Positions 1 through 7,837 of a DNA stretch of 64,000 nt are shown in pieces. How positions within the stretch are numbered: the stretch's first letter is position 1; each line of letters starts with the position of its first letter. The position numbers were made by a program, and so were the translations under genes. Under the pieces are notes generated by a model. That model was not told the DNA's origin and did not search any database. It saw only the letters and a list, made by a program, of their open reading frames with translations. Origin of the DNA: Acetobacteraceae bacterium (GTDB taxonomy: Bacteria > Pseudomonadota > Alphaproteobacteria > Acetobacterales > Acetobacteraceae). The stretch lies in NCBI GenBank assembly GCA_027482245.1, contig JAIXWG010000052.1, positions 1-64,000 of the forward strand. The letters run 5' to 3'.

Positions 1-41
1 ACCACGCCGGATCGTACGCACCCTTTGAACACACTCACCAC

Positions 42-119
<78 letters not shown>

Positions 120-126
120 TGAATTA

Positions 127-157
127 AGCCCTTAGATCAACGATCTAAGGGCTTTTT
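127..157 (+). terminator. Rho-independent terminator behind the initiator tRNA
   Basis: A perfect 12-bp stem (127-138 with 142-153, arm AGCCCTTAGATC), a 3-base loop and a run of five T form a textbook intrinsic terminator 12 bases beyond the tRNA 3' end. It lies inside the island, so the element brings its own terminator for the tRNA gene whose 3' end it replaces. Confidence 0.9.
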
Positions 158-172
158 GCTGTCTAGAGCTCC

Positions 173-208
173 GGAAGCAGAAGAGGGGCGCGGAAGCAGG
201 GCGGAAGC
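173..208 (+). repeat. GGAAGC direct repeats near attL (candidate integrase arm sites)
   Basis: Three copies of GGAAGC begin at 173, 192 and 203, all in the same direction, about 55 bp inside the left att core. A matching set of three lies at 9902-9928 near the right end. Paired short direct repeats flanking both cores are what arm-type binding sites of a tyrosine integrase look like. The function is inferred from position and repetition only. Confidence 0.45.
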
Positions 209-775
209 GTGGCGCTTCTCAGGTTGCGCGGCCCGCCATCGCTGCCCCCGTGGCCTGGAGGTATCGCGCCCCACCGACTGCCAAGTTTCGAGGGACGCAT
301 TTAATGCCGGTCACGGGCGAGGGGTTTGTAGAGCTTCGGTGCCGCTGCGGACTCCCGCTAAGCCGATAATCCATCGCTTCGAGTTGAGGATCCAGCGTGT
401 GATCCCGGTAGTCGCGACGGGTGGGCGCGCTCGCTACGCGCCCTCTCTCTTGGGGGCGCGCCGCCGTAGCAATGGCTTTAATGGATCAGACGTGTAAGCG
501 CTGCGGCTCGGGGCCGACTGAAGCGGGAACCTTGCCAATGCGGAGCTCACAAGGGATGGTTTGGGCCGACGTGGCCGCTGGTTCTGGGCTGCGCTGCCAG
601 GCTTTTGCTGTGCCTGTTTAACTTGGCGTGCCAACTGGACTGGCAGCCGGCGAGCCGCGGCCTCAGCAGCCACCCGCGGCGGCGGTGGGACGCATGCTCC
701 CCTCCATCCTTCTTTTGTGTCGAACCTGGAAGCGAACGCTTTGTACGTGCTGTGGCGCCGGCTGCCCCGTCGCAC
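209..775. other. No gene recognised (567 bp inside the island)
   Basis: Open frames here are short, mutually overlapping and of unnatural Arg/Ser/Pro-rich composition, and none has a convincing ribosome-binding site. The stretch lies between the left-end repeats and the stop codon of the large NTPase gene. I see no tRNA, clear terminator or decayed gene that I can name. Confidence 0.6.
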
Positions 776-3529
776 TCAGGCTTGCCGAGCGCGCCGATAT
801 AGATTCACCACGCTGCGCCTTGCGCCTGTGTGTCGAAGCCCCAAACCGCGCCGGAACAGCTCGGGAACCTCATATGGCTGCACGTCTCCGAAGACGATGC
901 CGTGCCGGCGCAGAATATCGATTTCGTTTTGGTCGACGCCCAAGGCGCCCAGCGCCTGCTCGTCTAGGGGAGCTGCTACCTGGTTTTTGCGAACGCGGAA
1001 TTTTTTAAAAATGTCCCGTAGCTCTGGTATTTCCTCTTGCGTCTCGGCCACCTTCGCTTCGCTGGTTGGTTCGACGGCAGCGCGCAGAGCGCGTGGCACC
1101 AAAAGTCTGCCGGTGTACTCGTTACCTTCCCCTGCCTCCAGCGAGACGCTCGCGGCTTTCTCAAGAAGACGAATGAGGTCTCGCGGCACTAGTCGGGCGC
1201 GAAGGTCGGAAAGAACCGCAATTATCCACGTGGCCGTGTAGGCTTCTCGGCTGCGCTTGTGTGGCTTGTCATCAGGGCCGAGCTTTCGGCCCCAGAGGCG
1301 TTCGAGGGCTAATGTTTTCTCCGACTGAGCCAGACTGTTGAAAGCTGGCGTCCAAAGGTCAGGAGTTGCGCCGGCCTGGGTAGCAAGCCAAGCCGCGAGA
1401 TCAAGGATATCGTCGTCGGTCCAACTAAGGGCAAACCTTTGATACTCGCGCCTGAACTGATCGATGTTCTGCCTGACTGATGCCTCGATGGTGTCTCGTC
1501 TCGCAAACACAACAAGACCGATTGGTCGCTTTGGCTCGGCTCGCAACCGCTGGACTAGATTGACAAGTGCGGCGCGCATCGCGGTACTTACGTTGGGGTC
1601 TCCAACAGAGATGTACAGCTCTTCCAGGCCTTCGAGGACAGCTACGACGGTCTGTCCTGCACTCCGCAGGGTTTCTGCAAATCTAGCGCCGGCGCCTGGC
1701 TGGCTGACATTGAAGCCCGCGCTCCATGCGATCGTGTCGAGCCACGTGTCCGTCCATAACTGCTCAGTTGCGCTACCCTGTAGCTGTGCCTTCAGGTAGT
1801 CCGTCGTAGCGTTAATCAGCATCGGCGGCCCGAATCCTAACGCGCGGCTGGTCGCGCGGCGTGCTTCATCAGCCTCCGCCTGGAAAGCGGCGCTTGACTG
1901 AATGGAAGCGCAAACTGGCAGGATCGGTGCGCGAGTGGCACCCGCGCGTTGAACAAGTCTGCTAACAACCTCATCCCAAGTCCGCTGGGCAAGGAAGTAG
2001 CGAGCAGCGAGCGTCTTGCCCGTACCCTTTGCGCCCTCGCTAACAGCAATTGGCACCTCTGAAATGAAGCGCTCGGCGAGCGCAGCGAGCGGCTTGGTCA
2101 CAAGCGGCTGGTGAACCGGCCGTCCCGCGTTTTCGGCAGCGATAAGAGTATTGGCATAATCGGTCAGCTTGCGCCTTGCGGTGGCCGTTGCGTCCGCGTC
2201 AACGCTAGCTTTTGGCGTCGTGGCAGACGGGGGCATGGCACTGAGCAACTCGGTCTCAATCCAACGATCAACTCCTGGTCCAGCAAGCTGCGCGAAGCCG
2301 CTGCTGTTGATCTGCTGGACAAACTCAGTCCACGTTGCGGCGGACACCTGTAAATCAGGCAGTTCAGGAACGTAAATGGGGGACAAGGCTTCGGCTGGCG
2401 GAAAGCGGTCAAAGAAATTCTCTGACGCCAAAACCTCTGTGTTAGAATCCGGCGTGAAATTTGCAATCAGTTCGGCGCTCAAAGGCTCCCCCAGCTGCTG
2501 ATCCATGCCAGATTGTTTGAATATATTTGGGACGCGATTTATTACAAGGAGAGGCTTTCTCGGAAGCGCGCGAGCGCGGCGATATTCTTTCCCGAGAAAT
2601 TTTACTAGTGCCGCCGTTGCTTTTATCGATTGATCAGCCAGCGTTGTAACCAATACTGGCGACACTTCGGGATCCATGGCTAGGTTTACGGCGAGAGGCA
2701 CTAATCCGGCTCGGACGTCCACCACCACGCCCACGCAGCCGCAAGCAGCCGCGATCTGGGTGAGCAAGTCGGCAAAGGCGAAATGGTTATCTGGTGTGGA
2801 TAGGTGCTCTGGCCGAATTGCAGATCCGACTAAATCGTCGATATCGCGCCGCAGCGGGAGCACGAAAAGGCTGCCGGGGATTAAATGATCCAACAATCGC
2901 GCGGCTGCGAACGCCGTTGTGCCTGGTGAGCCTCGTTCTTGTTCGGAATGCGCAAGGGCAATGACATCTTCGAGCGAAATTTTTGCCTCAGGCACCTGTT
3001 CGCGGAGCATATAGCTTATGCCTGGTGCCTCAAGGTCTGCATCCACTAGCAGCACCGGCGCTTTTGCGAGATTTGCCCAGCGTAGCGCCAGAGTGATCGC
3101 TGTCGTCGTACGTCCTGTACCGCCCTTAACACTGATCGCAGCCGCAATCGGGACCGGGCGGCTCCCGCGTTGCGGCAGTGCAGGAAGGCCGAAGTCAACC
3201 ACCCCGTCGACCAAGCCGAATGCTGGTCTGGGCGAGATATCCGCGTCTAATTCATGCCACTCGACCGGTAGCGTGGCCGCATAATCGGGGCCATCAAGTG
3301 TTACCGCTAGCGGCTCGCCCTGCACGCGCCCGGGGAACACGGCTTCCAGCCAAGACTGCACGTCCCGCTCAGTCGCACCAGCTTCAACTTCGAGCTCGAT
3401 TCCGTAGCGACCAAGCCTTGCTCGTCGGACCTTCTCGTTCAATTCGGGCTGCGAAGCCAAAGCGACGTTGGCAAGCCGTCGCGCGATGTCGATCCAAGTT
3501 AGTGGGGCAGCCATTGTAGCGATATTCAT
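776..3529 (-). CDS. Large NTPase: KGG-type ParA/MinD-like domain fused to a second P-loop NTPase
   Basis: The protein has 917 residues from the ATG at 3529, which overlaps the stop of the upstream gene (ATGA). Residues about 135-142 read KGGTGRTT, a deviant Walker A of the ParA/MinD group (the KGGVGR variant is known from conflict-system ATPases). It is followed by DADLEAPG (163-170) and VVVDVRAG (268-275). A second P-loop, GAKGTGKT, is at 499-506, with a Walker-B-like stretch VVAVLEGLEEL near 628-638 and a winged-helix-like tail near 873-899. A longer start at 3568 exists but would overlap the upstream gene by 43 bases. It is coupled to the HEPN-like gene 3526-3954. The likely role is a sensor/switch ATPase in a two-gene defence-type system; that role is inference, while the domain calls come from motifs. 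Confidence 0.8.
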   Translation of the reverse strand: MNIATMAAPLTWIDIARRLANVALASQPELNEKVRRARLGRYGIELEVEAGATERDVQSWLEAVFPGRVQGEPLAVTLDGPDYAATLPVEWHELDADISPRPAFGLVDGVVDFGLPALPQRGSRPVPIAAAISVKGGTGRTTTAITLALRWANLAKAPVLLVDADLEAPGISYMLREQVPEAKISLEDVIALAHSEQERGSPGTTAFAAARLLDHLIPGSLFVLPLRRDIDDLVGSAIRPEHLSTPDNHFAFADLLTQIAAACGCVGVVVDVRAGLVPLAVNLAMDPEVSPVLVTTLADQSIKATAALVKFLGKEYRRARALPRKPLLVINRVPNIFKQSGMDQQLGEPLSAELIANFTPDSNTEVLASENFFDRFPPAEALSPIYVPELPDLQVSAATWTEFVQQINSSGFAQLAGPGVDRWIETELLSAMPPSATTPKASVDADATATARRKLTDYANTLIAAENAGRPVHQPLVTKPLAALAERFISEVPIAVSEGAKGTGKTLAARYFLAQRTWDEVVSRLVQRAGATRAPILPVCASIQSSAAFQAEADEARRATSRALGFGPPMLINATTDYLKAQLQGSATEQLWTDTWLDTIAWSAGFNVSQPGAGARFAETLRSAGQTVVAVLEGLEELYISVGDPNVSTAMRAALVNLVQRLRAEPKRPIGLVVFARRDTIEASVRQNIDQFRREYQRFALSWTDDDILDLAAWLATQAGATPDLWTPAFNSLAQSEKTLALERLWGRKLGPDDKPHKRSREAYTATWIIAVLSDLRARLVPRDLIRLLEKAASVSLEAGEGNEYTGRLLVPRALRAAVEPTSEAKVAETQEEIPELRDIFKKFRVRKNQVAAPLDEQALGALGVDQNEIDILRRHGIVFGDVQPYEVPELFRRGLGLRHTGARRSVVNLYRRARQA

Positions 3530-3954
3530 GTTGATTTTCTTGCCCAGATTACAATTGAGCTCAGCCACTCGAAGACAGAGCGCGTATCCGATATTTTTTC
3601 GCCGTAACGCCAGGCTTCATGCAGCGCTCTGCGGTGACAGGCCGCTCCCGAGCGCTGAAGTGTGACGGCTGGCAAAGGGCCAATCGCGCCTGCCGGGACT
3701 CTGAGCGCTTCAATAAGCCGTACCAGGTCGTGTCCGAACGAACTCGCGGCAGGCGCCTGCGCCGTTTCGGACGCTGTGTCCGCCAACTGATGCTGATCCA
3801 TGTAGGCGGCTTTCAACGCGCACTCGGCGGCGTAGAACAACAGCAACGCGGCAGTGTCTTCGTCTTGCGTGCGCTCGCGCTCAGCTGCTTCCTGCAGTTC
3901 GCGCGCCCGTCGCCTAAGTGCCCGAAATGGCGGCGCAATCATCAGCATTCCCAT
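3526..3954 (-). CDS. HEPN-like small helical protein, partner of the NTPase
   Basis: The protein has 142 residues. Its core (FYAAECALKAAYMDQH near 40-55, then GHDLVRLIEAL near 74-84, then HEAWRYGEK near 112-120) resembles HEPN-fold proteins, many of which are RNases or toxin partners. An R-x5-H arrangement (R101, H107) could be the HEPN active site, but this is weak. I took ATG 3954; ATG 3942 has a better-placed GGGA six bases upstream and would give 138 residues. A longer open frame to 4224 has no family-like sequence. The stop codon overlaps the NTPase start (ATGA), so the two are almost certainly co-translated. Confidence 0.72.
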   Translation of the reverse strand: MGMLMIAPPFRALRRRARELQEAAERERTQDEDTAALLLFYAAECALKAAYMDQHQLADTASETAQAPAASSFGHDLVRLIEALRVPAGAIGPLPAVTLQRSGAACHRRALHEAWRYGEKISDTRSVFEWLSSIVIWARKST

Positions 3955-4024
3955 AACGTCGGCGCGATCAGACTTGCAGCCAGTCTTACGGGCGAGGCTT
4001 GGATGCCGTCCCGCGGCGTTGCCC

Positions 4025-4053
4025 GCTCTACTCGGGGTCTTGAAGCACGTCAA
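4025..4053 (-). promoter_or_regulatory. Candidate promoter of the HEPN-like/NTPase operon
   Basis: On the minus strand TTGACG (4053-4048) is followed after 17 bp by TAGAGC (4030-4025), about 70 bp before the first start codon. The -35 box is good and the -10 is weak but acceptable for alphaproteobacteria. It sits directly next to the palindrome at 4065-4084. Confidence 0.4.
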
Positions 4054-4064
4054 AAGCAGCGTGC

Positions 4065-4084
4065 GTCCGGCTAATTGGCCGGAC
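4065..4084. promoter_or_regulatory. 20-bp near-perfect palindrome upstream of the -35 box
   Basis: GTCCGGC and GCCGGAC arms flank an AATT centre, with one mismatched pair. It lies 11 bp upstream of the candidate -35 of the HEPN-like/NTPase operon, where an operator or activator site would be expected. It has no T-run and lies in non-coding sequence, so a terminator is less likely. Confidence 0.4.
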
Positions 4085-4494
4085 AGTTGGCCTGGTAGTG
4101 TGGACACTAAAGGCGGCCCGCTTCGCGGCCCGGATCGGATGCGGCACGCTCGTCGCCGCTTGGTCGACTCTGGGGGCGGGAAAGCGACTCGCTGGCGGCC
4201 TTGGCCCCAGCCCAGGGCGGCCATGATCCATACGCCGTGGCAGCCGGGAAGAGCCTCGCCACAGTGCTGCGCTTCCGCCAGCGGCCGAAGGGCGGTGAAC
4301 CAAGTTTAGCTCTGGCATCTTGCCTTACCGCTCGTGGCGCGCGCCCCGGAGGCCGGCCCGCGGCGCGAACGCTAAACGATGCTGAGTCGATACGGAAGCC
4401 TGTGGCGTGGCTGAGCGGAGGCCGGCGTATAGTGCTCGCGACGGATCGGCTTCCGCGTCGGTGCCTGGGGTCGTGCCGCCCGCCGGCTTTGAGG
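4085..4494. other. No gene recognised (410 bp)
   Basis: This stretch lies between the stop codon of the Rep gene (4495) and the palindrome in front of the HEPN-like operon. Open frames on both strands are short and of unnatural composition. I see no intrinsic terminator with a T-run. Confidence 0.55.
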
Positions 4495-5940
4495 TCAGCG
4501 CTCCGGCGGTGTCAGCAGCAGGGAGGCGAGCCTTACGGCTTCCGCCGGATCGGGCGCCCCGTTCGCATTCCATGCCTCCCAGGCCTGCCGGTGCCTATCC
4601 TCGATCATCGCTAGTCGTAGCTTCCCGCCCTCAGTAACCGGCTCGGCCGTAAAGTTGCGGACGATGATCCCCGGCTCTGCGTAGGGCGTCGCAGAGGCCG
4701 AGGGAGCGGTATGGGCGAGGATCGCATTCTCGCGGTCTTCATCAGCCGGTGGCGCGTCCTGGTCGCGCGCAGCCCGCTCCCTCTGCCGGACTCGCACCCG
4801 GATTAGCTGGGGTCCGCCAGCTGGTGACGCCACCCGCCGGACCTTGTGCCCTTCCTGCTTTAGCGTCGCGGCAAAGTCGGCGAAGAGCCCCAAGGGCTGC
4901 GCCAGCTTCAGCCGTGCCAGCTGACCGAACAGCCAGGCCAACTCGCCATCGTCGAGGCATTCCGTGTCCGCCGGCTTGAAGGGGTACTTCAGCGCTTCCT
5001 CCGGCTTCGCCAACACGCCGTTGTCCCGCCAATGGCTGCCAAAGAAGCCGTGCGTCCATGACAGGAAGGCAGCCCATGCCTCCGCCGCCAGTACGGCCCG
5101 CGGGGCGTAGAGCACGTTCACATGAGGGTGGAACGTCCGGGCGACATCCACCGTGAACTCGGTGCCGCGGAAGACCACGGCGATGCCGTATCGCTGCTGC
5201 GCCTCGCTCGCCCAGCGCGACACCTTGCGCTGTAGCGAAACGATCGCGCCGCGCAGGTCATCGCCGATCGGGATTCGCGCACCCGCCGTCACAACGCCGA
5301 AGCGCAAATAGCGGCCGATAGCGTGGTGGCGCTGAAAGTAGGTGAGGGCGGCCAGCATCGGCGCCCTCTCCTGCTTCGCCACCGAAGGCAAGAACCGGAG
5401 GGCGCGGTACTCGATGAGCTCCCGCGCCGCGCCGGTCACAGCCCCAATCAGCAGGGTAGGGGAGCCGTGCCGCGATGCTCGATACGCGGGGATGCCCGCG
5501 GCCTCCAGCTTGGCGGCCATGGCGGCGGTCTGGGCGTCGAGCTCGGCACTGGCGCGCCGGCTGGCCTCCCAGGCTTGCGTCGGCGTCTGGAGGCCCGTGC
5601 AGCGCCTGTCCAGCTCTTCAGGCGTGAGGGCGGCCGGTTCGGGTAGCGGCCCAGCTGGCGGGCGTCTGCGGCCCCTGCCAGGTGCCTGCCGATCGGCCTT
5701 CGCGGTGCTCTGTCCATGATGCGGGGGCTCTGCCCCCGCGCCCCCGGCCTCGCCGGCAGGCAGGGGTGCGGGGCGTTGCGGGCTTCGCCCGCTGCCTTCC
5801 GCACCCGCTGCCGCAAGGGTGGGGCGCCTCCGCGGCGTCAAGGGGCTTCCGCCCCCCTCCGCCCCTTCGGGGCTCCGGGCGGTTCCCGAGAAGCCCCTTG
5901 ACCCCGCTGCGGCACCCTTGCCGGTGGAACGCGCGCGCAT
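4495..5940 (-). CDS. Rolling-circle type replication initiator (HUH) protein
   Basis: The open frame gives 481 residues. Only residues from about 100 onward look like protein; the first 100 are Ala/Pro/Gly/Arg-rich and overlie a cluster of DNA hairpins, so the true start is probably further in (the next ATG is at 5520). LRFGVVTAG (212-220) resembles the first Rep_1 motif. HPHVNVL (271-277) is the metal-binding HUH motif, and KYPFK (318-322) fits the catalytic-tyrosine motif with Y319. Such proteins nick an origin strand to start plasmid or element replication or mobilization. It lies downstream of the AlpA-like gene on the same strand. The family call is from motifs; its role in the island is inferred. 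Confidence 0.68.
   Translation of the reverse strand: MRARSTGKGAAAGSRGFSGTARSPEGAEGGGSPLTPRRRPTLAAAGAEGSGRSPQRPAPLPAGEAGGAGAEPPHHGQSTAKADRQAPGRGRRRPPAGPLPEPAALTPEELDRRCTGLQTPTQAWEASRRASAELDAQTAAMAAKLEAAGIPAYRASRHGSPTLLIGAVTGAARELIEYRALRFLPSVAKQERAPMLAALTYFQRHHAIGRYLRFGVVTAGARIPIGDDLRGAIVSLQRKVSRWASEAQQRYGIAVVFRGTEFTVDVARTFHPHVNVLYAPRAVLAAEAWAAFLSWTHGFFGSHWRDNGVLAKPEEALKYPFKPADTECLDDGELAWLFGQLARLKLAQPLGLFADFAATLKQEGHKVRRVASPAGGPQLIRVRVRQRERAARDQDAPPADEDRENAILAHTAPSASATPYAEPGIIVRNFTAEPVTEGGKLRLAMIEDRHRQAWEAWNANGAPDPAEAVRLASLLLTPPER
5721..5921. repeat. Cluster of nested hairpins, possible replication origin
   Basis: Perfect hairpins occur at 5721-5739 (GCGGGGGC arms) and 5778-5792 (GCGGGC arms). 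A large nested dyad follows: GCAAGGGTG at 5813-5821 pairs with 5913-5921, and a perfect 12-bp arm GTCAAGGGGCTT at 5837-5848 pairs with 5891-5902, with a further small hairpin at 5861-5873. The structure lies at the 5' end of the Rep open frame, where double-strand origins of rolling-circle replicons are often found. Similar GC-rich palindromes may also be dispersed repeats in such genomes, so the origin role is tentative. Confidence 0.5.
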
Positions 5941-5972
5941 GGCGTGCGGCGGCCCGCAGGCGCGCCTGCCCT

Positions 5973-6254
5973 TCAGCGGGCCGCGAGGTTCCCATCGGCG
6001 TCAGAGGTGCTGGCGCGCAGCCGGTCCGCAGCCCAGCGCCGGAGGTCGCACAGCCGGTAGCGGACGGCGCGGGCCGAGACTTTCACAAAGAGCGGTCCGC
6101 CGCCGCGCAGCCGCCAGTTCTGAAGCGCGCGATCGCCGAAGCCGAGGAAAGCCGCGGCCTCGCTCTCGGACAGCATGCGTTCATCGGCCAGCGGATCGGG
6201 CGTAGCCGCGCCGGTGCTGGGGTTGCTGGTCTTGCTGCTGCTGGCCTTGCTCAT
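5973..6254 (-). CDS. AlpA/excisionase-like helix-turn-helix protein
   Basis: The protein has 93 residues from ATG 6254. After a Ser/Thr-rich leader of about 25 residues comes MLSESEAAAFLGFGDRALQNW, then a basic wing and DLRRWAADR, the layout of AlpA/MerR-type small DNA-binding proteins that act as excisionases or activators of integrase genes. A GGGG about 13 bases upstream is a modest ribosome-binding site; a start at 6176 would give only the HTH core. It precedes the Rep gene on the same strand, as in many small integrative elements. It probably controls excision or rep expression (inference). Confidence 0.75.
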   Translation of the reverse strand: MSKASSSKTSNPSTGAATPDPLADERMLSESEAAAFLGFGDRALQNWRLRGGGPLFVKVSARAVRYRLCDLRRWAADRLRASTSDADGNLAAR

Positions 6255-6664
6255 CAAAGGGCGCCCCTTGTCGCCTGATTGCGATGAGCTCCCCATTGAG
6301 GGCATTCGGCCCGCGGCGTCAGCAACAAGCGCTGACAGCAAACCCCCTAAGTTGGAGGGGTATTGTTGCTGGCGGCTGCCTCAGAGCGCGCCTTCGAAAG
6401 GTGCCGCGATTCCAAAGTAGGCCGCTGTCGTGTGTTGGTTTGCGTAACGGTCCGCCAGTAGTCGGACGAAATCGCGAACTCTGAAATGCGTAGACCACGC
6501 CAGCAAGCGGTAGGTCGAAGCGGGTTGGCTAGGTCTTTACAGACCGCGGCCAGCGAACCGCTGCACGCGGCTGTCGTTGTCGAAGAATTCAGGTGGGTTT
6601 CTGCCCCTTTCCGCGAAGCGGTGCGCGGCATGGGTATCAGGTCGCCGCCGATAAGGAAGCTGAT
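6255..6664. promoter_or_regulatory. Divergent intergenic region with dyad symmetry
   Basis: This 410-bp gap separates the AlpA-like gene (minus) from the membrane-protein gene (plus). It holds a 9-bp inverted repeat (CAGCAACAA at 6320-6328 with 6363-6371) enclosing a smaller hairpin (GTCAGC 6318-6323 with 6331-6336). It starts about 65 bp upstream of the AlpA-like start and is a plausible operator. No gene is recognised here. Confidence 0.4.
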
Positions 6665-7657
6665 ATGGAAGCGACTGCCCTCCCACATTGGGTCGAAGTT
6701 CTCCCTTTTTACTGCATCGCTGTGGGCGCTGGCGTGGGCGCCGCTTCTGGCGTCAAGCGGGGATTAAGCCACTTTCCAATATCCGAAGGATTCAGAAGTG
6801 GCGTTATTTCGGCAGTCATATGGGTCGCTTTTTTATTTTATCTGTTTCAGATGTCGAGCTTTGTCGCTGGTGCGCCGAGCCTGGAAAGGGGAGATGTAGA
6901 GCTATGGTTTATGTGTGTTGGTCTTCCATGGCTTATATGCTGGCTCGGGTTTCCTCTATTCGTATCGCGGGCTTGGCTCGCGTTGCTCACAGCCCTACGA
7001 GACAGCGCCGTCCAATGGTTGCTCACGGTTTTGGCTGCAATTCTGAGTTATGCAGCATTTAGCATCGCTCAAGCTGTAGCCGATTTTTTTATCCAGGCTC
7101 TGATTCAAACTCATCCGAATCAGCTTCCGAGCGCGCAGCGTGCGCTTACAGCAGTCGGCGCAATTTTTATTTGGGTTTTCCTATTCTATATTGCTGTAAT
7201 GATCGTGCTTTTCTGGGTTCCTGTCGCTGAGATGCGCGTAACAAAGCGGCCAATTTTTGGTCTCACGGCCGCTCTGCCAATCCTGGCTGCTATTTTTTTT
7301 GTACCGTTGTCGACCGCTATTGCATTTCGGGAAGCGGGAGCTGGCGATGCTGAGGTCGTCCAAGCTCCCCGGCCAAGCCTCGATGAGGGTCTCGTAATTT
7401 GGACATCATTCATACCAAACCAGCTCGTTGAGGGCGCTGCGCACGATGATAACGGAAACATGGTAATCAGGACGCGGCTAGTTTGCGATAATCTTCCGGA
7501 TAATGTGCGGGTGGCCTTTGTGCACCCAGACGAGCCTGTGCCGAACAAAGTTATTATTGCTGAGCCGCGGACTGGAGATATTCGTGGCGGCGCGCCGGCA
7601 TTCAATTACAGGTTGGCGCGGTGCGAAAATTCGAACAACCCGGATGGAATAGAATAA
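6665..7657 (+). CDS. Multi-pass membrane protein, function unknown
   Basis: The protein has 330 residues from ATG 6665, chosen because AAGGAAG sits about seven bases upstream. About six hydrophobic segments can be seen, at roughly residues 10-30, 44-63, 79-100, 116-140, 165-186 and 200-222. A soluble C-terminal domain of about 100 residues follows; it contains two Cys and no motif I know. The gene is clearly richer in A+T than its surroundings, suggesting it is recent cargo of the island. It stands alone on the plus strand, divergent from the AlpA-like gene. A defence effector is conceivable but nothing in the sequence proves it. Confidence 0.7.
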   Translation: MEATALPHWVEVLPFYCIAVGAGVGAASGVKRGLSHFPISEGFRSGVISAVIWVAFLFYLFQMSSFVAGAPSLERGDVELWFMCVGLPWLICWLGFPLFVSRAWLALLTALRDSAVQWLLTVLAAILSYAAFSIAQAVADFFIQALIQTHPNQLPSAQRALTAVGAIFIWVFLFYIAVMIVLFWVPVAEMRVTKRPIFGLTAALPILAAIFFVPLSTAIAFREAGAGDAEVVQAPRPSLDEGLVIWTSFIPNQLVEGAAHDDNGNMVIRTRLVCDNLPDNVRVAFVHPDEPVPNKVIIAEPRTGDIRGGAPAFNYRLARCENSNNPDGIE

Positions 7658-7837
7658 GTCTTCGTTGGGGGAATAGTAGGTTGGTTCCAGTGCACTTGCC
7701 AGACGCAATGCTTTCGGCGCCCCTGAGCCTTGGCTGCCATTATGATTTCCCGTTTTTGAGAGTCCAAGTAGGAGTGTCTGCCTTATCAGGCAGTTCAGAA
7801 CGTCTGCCGCCGATGGCATTGATGGGTTTTGGAATCG

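Noticed and set aside
3955..4224. 90-residue N-terminal extension of the HEPN-like protein
   Set aside because: Composition is unlike protein, it overlies the palindrome and promoter, and a start with family-like sequence follows.
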